A stretch of 64,000 nt of DNA, from assembly GCA_030159075.1 (NCBI GenBank), contig BROG01000153.1:526001-590000 (forward strand), read 5' to 3'. Position 1 is the first letter of the stretch. Each line of letters begins with the position of its first letter. Both the position numbers and the translations under genes were made by a program. Under the pieces are notes generated by a model that searched no databases, had not been told where the DNA came from, and was given only the letters and a program-made list of their open reading frames with translations. This document shows, piece after piece, positions 49,701 through 57,400 of the stretch. This stretch comes from Atrina japonica. Taxonomy: Eukaryota; Mollusca; Bivalvia; Pterioida; Pinnidae.

Positions 49701-51251
49701 CGTCGGGGAATTATTACAGGTGACAAAGTTATTTGTACCTGAAGGTAATGGTGAAATTATGACATTTTTGGTGCAGAACTGTGCAGCAGTATCCAGGACC
49801 TCACGGGTCAAATGTTATGAACTGTGTACACCTTATGAAGGATGCATCTTGTGTTTTTTTTGTCATGTGCAACTAAGTATTAAATAAAATGTAAAATTTT
49901 ATCATGATGCCTTCAGCGTTGCAAATACGTGCAGTTCTCTCGCCTACATTTAGTAGTGTACGTGCAAGAAACAGACACACTCCTATATATTAAAAAACAT
50001 TTATAAAACATCGTTTCAGAAAATGACAGATTGGTGATAGCTTTGGACATTACACAAGACGAAGAAACGGTGAAAAATGCTTACTTGGATCCAACTGGTA
50101 TTGTTCAATTTTCAATTGTTTGTCATCTTTATACCATTCATATAATATCACCTGCCAATACCTTTGTAAATTAAATCCTCATGAACATTTATATATCACT
50201 CGTGCATTGGATTCCCATGCTTGTCTAATTATCTGGAATTTTGTGATTTGGGTCAAACCCGAAATTGTTATGAATGAAGTAGAGATTGAATATTTATATT
50301 AATTATAATTGTGCCTTGTATATTATATTCTAAATTCGTGGACAGAGTGCGAAGTCACCATATTTACTCAGTACCCAAGCTCAACTAATTATTCATGATT
50401 TGACGATAAAAACAAACTTTTTCCTGCACCTGTTCATATTTGTACATTGATGGCATACAACAAAATCATTGCTCATTTATAAAGAAATATAAAAAATTGT
50501 TTGACTACGTACTCTGATTTTGAGTACCGTACTCAATATATTTATTTACTTTTTATCGAAATGTAATAAACGTGACCTATTAATCTGATATGAATGATGG
50601 AAAATGATAATGTGCTTCATATTCAGTCACTTCCAGAAGTTTCACAAACAAATAATAAAAGTTCAGCTTGAGTATTAAGTAAATTTGGTGACTTCCGGCC
50701 CAGATAATTTTTCAAAGTGGTAAAATATGAATTGTCAAACAAAATTCAAAATCGGAAAAAACCGGAAACGAATAAAATCAACAACCGTGAATAACTCTAA
50801 CAATAAAAGTGGCAGGAGTGCAATGTTGTGTCAAATATGGGGATCCTAGTTGAGGAAATATTATAAACAAAATATCAAAGTTATGGTTTTGCAAAATAAA
50901 AAGGTACCAGATGATCGTTTCTGTATAATCACGGTCCTCTGGAAATCAAGAGGTGGGATCAGGTGCCACAGAGGAGTAAGCATCTCCTGTTGACCGGTCA
51001 CACTCGCCTTGAATCCACAGTCAAACCCAAAAGAAATTCGTGAAGAACGAATCCTCGTCACAATGGGTACATACGTCTCAACAACTGCCATCGAACTTGC
51101 AGTTCAACATTTCACTTAGTGAAATAGAGTAATCGCAAAGAAGACTATTATACTGACCGTAAAACTTGTGGAACGTTGACATCAAATGCGGTTTTCGATA
51201 TCCCTGTGTCAATAATATGTCATTGAGTAGTTAACCTCTGTATATGAAATG

Positions 51252-51284
<33 letters not shown>

Positions 51285-51384
51285 AAATTTTATTATGGTA
51301 CATGGCCAGGGTTTTGACATCAACCCCTACAACTCCACCTGGCTAGGGAGTACGAGGATCTCATATGTCTGATTGACCAAATAC

Positions 51385-51466
<82 letters not shown>

Positions 51467-54400
51467 CCCAATAATCAAAAACATCAGACACACATTATAG
51501 AACTACGCAAACGCACAAGGAACAAATACTAATAACACTAATCATGGCAATTATAAAGAACAAAATTACAAATATAATATTGCCCTCAGCCAACAAAAAG
51601 GGAGTTGAAGGGCTCACACAGATGAATATACACACATGCATAATAATTATAAATGATATACTAGTTTTCCTGTATTAATTTTTCAAAAAGTTCTATATTT
51701 TTGGGAGATCTATTTTGATTTATTCCCAATTTTAACAAATTTTTAATTGCAGCTTTAGCTTGATTTACAGATAGTGTTTTCGTTTTGTATTTTGTGTTAT
51801 ATATATATATTTTTATTGTTAAAATTATAAGATTACTTATCTCAGAGTATTGTGTTTTATCTGTAATACCAAATATTATATTTAATTCTGTGAACATAAT
51901 GTTACAGTTTAAGGATGCATTGAGCCAATGTTCAATTTCTGATATTAAAATTTTAGTTTTTGGACAGCTCCAGAATAAGTGTTTCAATGTCTCTGTTGAT
52001 GTTTGGCATAGGTCACATAAATCACTGTTTATTATGTTTATTTTTTTGAGATATTGATTTGTTGCTAGTATACGGTGATTAATTCTGTATTGTAACCATT
52101 TTATGTTTGAATTTATTGACAGTCGAAAAGGCAGATCATAATTTTTTTTCCATTCTAAATCATTTTTGTTTAATTGTTCCTCCCATTTTGACTGACTATT
52201 TGATATATTTATTTTATTTTTTATAAGTGCATTATATATGTTTTTAGTGCCTCTTGCATTTGACATGATAATTGTTAAATCATATGGTATAACTGGTCCT
52301 GTGATCAATTTGTTTCTTAGTTCATTTACATTTAAATGTACTTGTAATTTTTTAATGTTATTTTTTATTGCAAGATATTCTAAAAAAAAATAGGCCTAAA
52401 TTTGTATTTTTCTTGTAATTCCGTATCAGTTAATATTTTTAATGTATTATTTTCTGATTTAATTAAATCTTTGATAGTAAATATATTTCTTTCAATCCAT
52501 TTTTTAAAAATAATTGGTTTATTGTCTATTTGGATAATATCTGAGTGCCATATAGGATATTTTGTAATATCAATGAGATTATGTATATGACTTTGCTGAT
52601 TGAGCAGAATAAGAGCTAAAAAACATCTTTCCAAAACTTATTTTTTGTTTTTTTAATTATGTCATGTAAAAAATTGTTTCCATATAAGGTAATTTGTTTT
52701 ATGGTTGTATTTGTTTCACTTAGTATTATATTTTTCCATTTTTTGTCAGTCAGTATTCTCCTAACCCATGTAAGTTTGATAGCTGATGCAAAATTTTTGA
52801 CATGTATCATTTTTAAACCTCCTTCTGAATATTGTTTGATTAGTATTTCTCTTTTAATTCTATCTGTTGGACCATCCCAAATAAAATTATATAATAGTGT
52901 ATTTAAGGTTGAATAAAATTGATCTGATGGATTTGGCAGTGACTGAAATAAATGTACTAGTTTAGGTAATAGGAGAGATTTTATAATGGTTATTTTTCCT
53001 ATGGGAGTTATGAATCGCTTTTTCCATTGTCTAATTATTTGTTCAATTTCTTTGAATTTTTTTGAAAAGTTGATATTTGGTATGTTTTCTATATTAACAT
53101 CAAAGTCAATGCCCAATAATTCAAATTTTGTTTTGTTCCATGACAGTCTTTCACAAATTAAATATTTATCTTGACTAAATGCTTTAGAGCCTATCCAAAT
53201 TACATGTGATTTTGTTAGATTTATTTTAAGACCTGATATTTGCCCAAACCATATAATTTCATCCAAGGTTGTTTTTAAAGATTGTTTTGATCCATCTAAA
53301 ATATTGTTGTGTCATCTGCAAACTGACTTAAAATATATTCAGTATCTTTAATTTTTATACCTTTAATATCTTTATTGTTTTTAAGTTTTAATGATAATAC
53401 TTCTGCACATAAAAGAAATAAATAACTTGAAACAGGATCACCTTGTCGACATCCCCTAGATATTCTTATTGGTTGAGATAGATTGCCACCCATGTTTATA
53501 TTTGAAAAAATGTCATTTGTAAAAGTTTTTACCCATTGTATTATTGAGTTATTAAAATTAAAGAATTTTAACACTTCAAAAATAAAATTCCATGAAATTG
53601 AATCAAATGCTTTTTCAAAGTCTATTAAAAATATCATTCCAGGTATATTGTAGTGTTCAGTGAAATTCATAATATCATATACAGTTCTAATGTTTTCACC
53701 TAAAAATATTCCTGAGAGAAAGCCAGTTTGATCTTCATCTATTAAATTATCTAATACTGATTTGATTCTTTGAGCTATACATCCTAAGGCAATTTTATAG
53801 GTTATATTCAATAATGTAATCGGTCGCCAATTTTTTAAGTACTGTTTAGGTTTATTGCCTTTAGGAATGCAAGTAATTACACCTTGTCTCTGTGTTATTG
53901 ACATAATTGTTGTTTTATAGCCCTCGTTTATAGACCTAATAGTAAAATCGCCAATCTCATCCCAAAACATTTTTAAAAATTCAACTGTGTAACCATCGGA
54001 TCCTGGATCCTGTTATTTTTCATATTTTTTAGGACTTTTAATGCTTCAGTGTTGGTTATTTCTCCTTGTATTGTTTTATTTTCTTTTTCTGACACTTTAT
54101 TAATCTTAATATTTTTGAATGTTTCATTCAAGGAAAAATTTTCTTGTAATTTTTCATCTATTTTAGTAAAAAGATTTGTATAAAAAAGCTGAATTTCATT
54201 TAGAATTTTTTCTTGATTTTTTATGCTTTCTCCATTGTCTTTTTCTAGTTGATACATTAATTATGATGTGAAATTTTTGTTTTCTAGGGATAAAAAGTAT
54301 TTAGTGGGTAGCTCTCCTTCTTCTGACCATTGTACTTTCGATCTTATGATAACACCTTTCATTTTTTCATTTCGTATATTTTCTAATTGTGTTTTTACTT

Positions 54401-57400
54401 GTTCTAATTTTTCAGAGTTTGTGGCATCTAAATTTAACTCTAGTTTAGCTATATCTTTAATCAATTGATTTTCAAGTTTGTTATTCAGTTTCTTTTTATA
54501 TGATGAATAGGAAATTGTTTTACCACGTATTTCTGTTAATAATATTTCTAAAAACAGTTGGTCACTGATTGTGAATTGTAATTCATCATTTGGGATATCA
54601 GATAAATTATCAAGATTATAGACCGGTAAAGCATATTGTTTTTTGGTTTCTAAGAGGTTTTTTTTTAATAATTCAGTATAGCTTTGATCCTGTAAAAGGG
54701 AATTATTTAATTTCCATAAGCCTTTTCCTCTTTTAAATTCATTTACTTCAATTTTTAATGTGATCATTGAATGATCAGATCTGTAGCTTGGTAAAATTTT
54801 ACATGATTTAACATTCGAAATCAAAGTATCAGAAATTAAAAAGAAATCTAATCTTGCTTGTTTAATAGGATTTTTTTCCCCATGTATAACGTTTGAAATC
54901 TGGGTGTAGTTCTCTAAAAGGGTCACATAATTCCATATTTTTTATCATATCTATTACTATTTTTCTAGCTTGTGGATTATTTATATGCTTATAATTATAT
55001 GTATCTTTATTTTGGTCTAACGTTAAATTAAAATCACCCATTATTATTACTTTAGGGTTACCTATATTATTTATTCTATTTTCAATATGTTTATAGAAGT
55101 CTGGCGAGTCAATATTTGGACCATATATGTTAACTAAGGTTACTTTAGTGTTTTGATCTAGGACTAAATCTACAATACAATAATTACCTTGATTATCAAT
55201 AAAAGTATTGTTAATTTTGTATTCAAAATTATCATTAAAGAGTAGGGCTACACCACGTGAATTTGAAGAAAAAGAACTAAAAACGCATTTATATCCCCAT
55301 TCAGAGGCAATACGAGATTCTTGTTCTTTTGTAAAATGAGAGGCATAGATATTAATTTTTTTATCTTTTAAGTAGTGAAAAACATCTTGTCTTTTTTGTT
55401 TATTCTGTAGACCTTGACAATTGACTGATAATATAGTTAAATTATTTGTTTCATCCATCATGGTATAATGGTGTAGTTTTATTATTAGTGTATATGTACA
55501 GACATGTGTATATACACAGATATAATAAAGTTAACATATGGATATATGTTTGATACATTTCAGCAGTTAGTGTTAATATAACATTTTGAATATTTGTGTT
55601 TTCAAAGGAAGGCAGAAATATGATTTCCTGGCATTGATTGCTAATCTTTAATGAAATTATGTATACATATACATTCCTACTGGAAATATGTATTCTTTTG
55701 AGGGAATTTTATCATAGTGAAAATATGTACACTGGTAAGATCAATAGTCTTTGGATAAACTGTCAGGTTAAGCTTAAAAAAAAAAATGAATGTTCTTATA
55801 TATGAGAAGTACTGAATTATATGGCAGTATAATATGGGATCTGGAGGTAGAGGTTGGTTAAGGATAGCCAGGATTATCATGTTATAGTAACAATTGGGGT
55901 GAAGAAAGGTAGAATGAGAAGCATGTACAAGTAGCTTGTGTGGTTGAGCTAAGAAGTACAAATGGTGCCGGTGTATTACCCATCTTTTTTAAATTAGGGT
56001 AGGGATGGGATGGGGATTGAGGTTAAAAACCAAATTTGAAAAAAAAAACAAAAAACCCCCAAAAAACAAACAAAAAACTACAGTGACAACTATGTTTTCT
56101 GTATCAGTATTATGAACAAATACTAACTTGGAAAAAATACATATAGACATGTACATGTATTTACAAAGAAAAAAAAAGGAATGTTCCTAGAAAGAATATT
56201 TTTTGTCATATTCCTCTCACACAATATATCAGTAAAAGAGATACAAGGTAGCAAAACAGGTCTGCTGTTATTGATCTCATATACACAAGTATTTATATAC
56301 TACATGTAGCCATCTATATTAGATATGCATGTGTGCATGGGTAATACTGATTTTAGAATTTGAATACAAGTAAGTACAAGTGTTCAGACATCAACAGGTT
56401 CATGATGCATTCACACAAAAATATATATACATGCACATACATACACACATGCATGTACATATACATGTCACATGTATTATAGATAAATGTACAACATGCA
56501 CGAGTACATGTATGCATGAGATATCACTTTATGATTTTATAGACTGACAATATCAATTGATTGATGTTGCATCAAACATCTTACCCATTGTATACATGCA
56601 TGAACAAACATGGTCGTGTACTATAAAAAAATATTAGACACACATAATGACACATACATATACCAAGGCAATGCACTTATATAGATATACATATATGTAC
56701 ATGGGTATCCCAATAGCTCATATCAGGCTTAGTAAATACATGTATAATTTTATATTTTGATGTTGTTCGTTTGTATATATTGGGCTCTATATTACATAAC
56801 ATAAACATACATTGCAGACACATGCAAGCTAAAGCATGCACATATATGGACATATAAATTCACATATATTGGCAGTCCATGTCAGGCTGACACTTACTAG
56901 ATGTAACTGTATACATTTATGTTGTATAACTTATTCTTTTGCAAATAGTAGGCTATATATTATATGACACAAATATATACACACGTCCACAAATATATGT
57001 ACACATAGATATACATTTACATACATGGGTAGTCCATATCAGGCTTAATAAGTATAACTGTCTATCTTAATTCTTATTATTTTGCATATACTATAGTAGG
57101 CCACATATATGCACCTGTATCATGCACGACATGCACATAGTAATACAAATACATACATGGTATATGTACACATAAATATATATACATAGATTGCCCATAA
57201 CAGGCTTGATACATATAACTGTACATTTTATTCTTTTGTATATAGTGGCCTAAAGCTTTACATGTACATGCATTTGCACCATGTATGACATTCACATAAG
57301 TAGACATGTGTGTATATAGAGATACATACATGGGTAGCCTATACCAGTCTAAGTAAATATAACTGTATATGTCAAGTTTAATCTCTTGCATACAGAAGGT

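Larger units (their letters stand above)
42747..49948 (+). mobile_element. BEL/Pao LTR retrotransposon, recent insertion in intron 4
   Basis: The element is 7.2 kb: 5' LTR 42747-43139, internal region, 3' LTR 49557-49948, flanked by a TTTAG duplication (42742-42746 and 49949-49953). LTRs begin TGTTG and end CTACA. The domain order gag (DUF1759-like)-zinc knuckles-protease-RT-RNase H-integrase-DUF5641-like is that of BEL/Pao. It is in the same orientation as the host gene. The polyprotein frame is broken at about 43.93-43.99, 45.48-45.54, 47.09, 47.62 and 47.91 kb, plus a TAG at 47664, despite the near-identical LTRs. No envelope-like ORF is present. A primer-binding site was not recognised. 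Confidence 0.95.

Noticed and set aside
50861..51091. 76-codon minus-strand ORF
   Set aside because: Frame across the RT-A C-terminus and tail, already covered by the repeat annotation.
52659..53174. Plus-strand ORFs across the LINE
   Set aside because: Antisense shadows of ORF2.
57077..57391. 104-codon Tyr/His/Cys-rich minus-strand ORF
   Set aside because: It lies in the degenerate monomer array and is not preserved from unit to unit.
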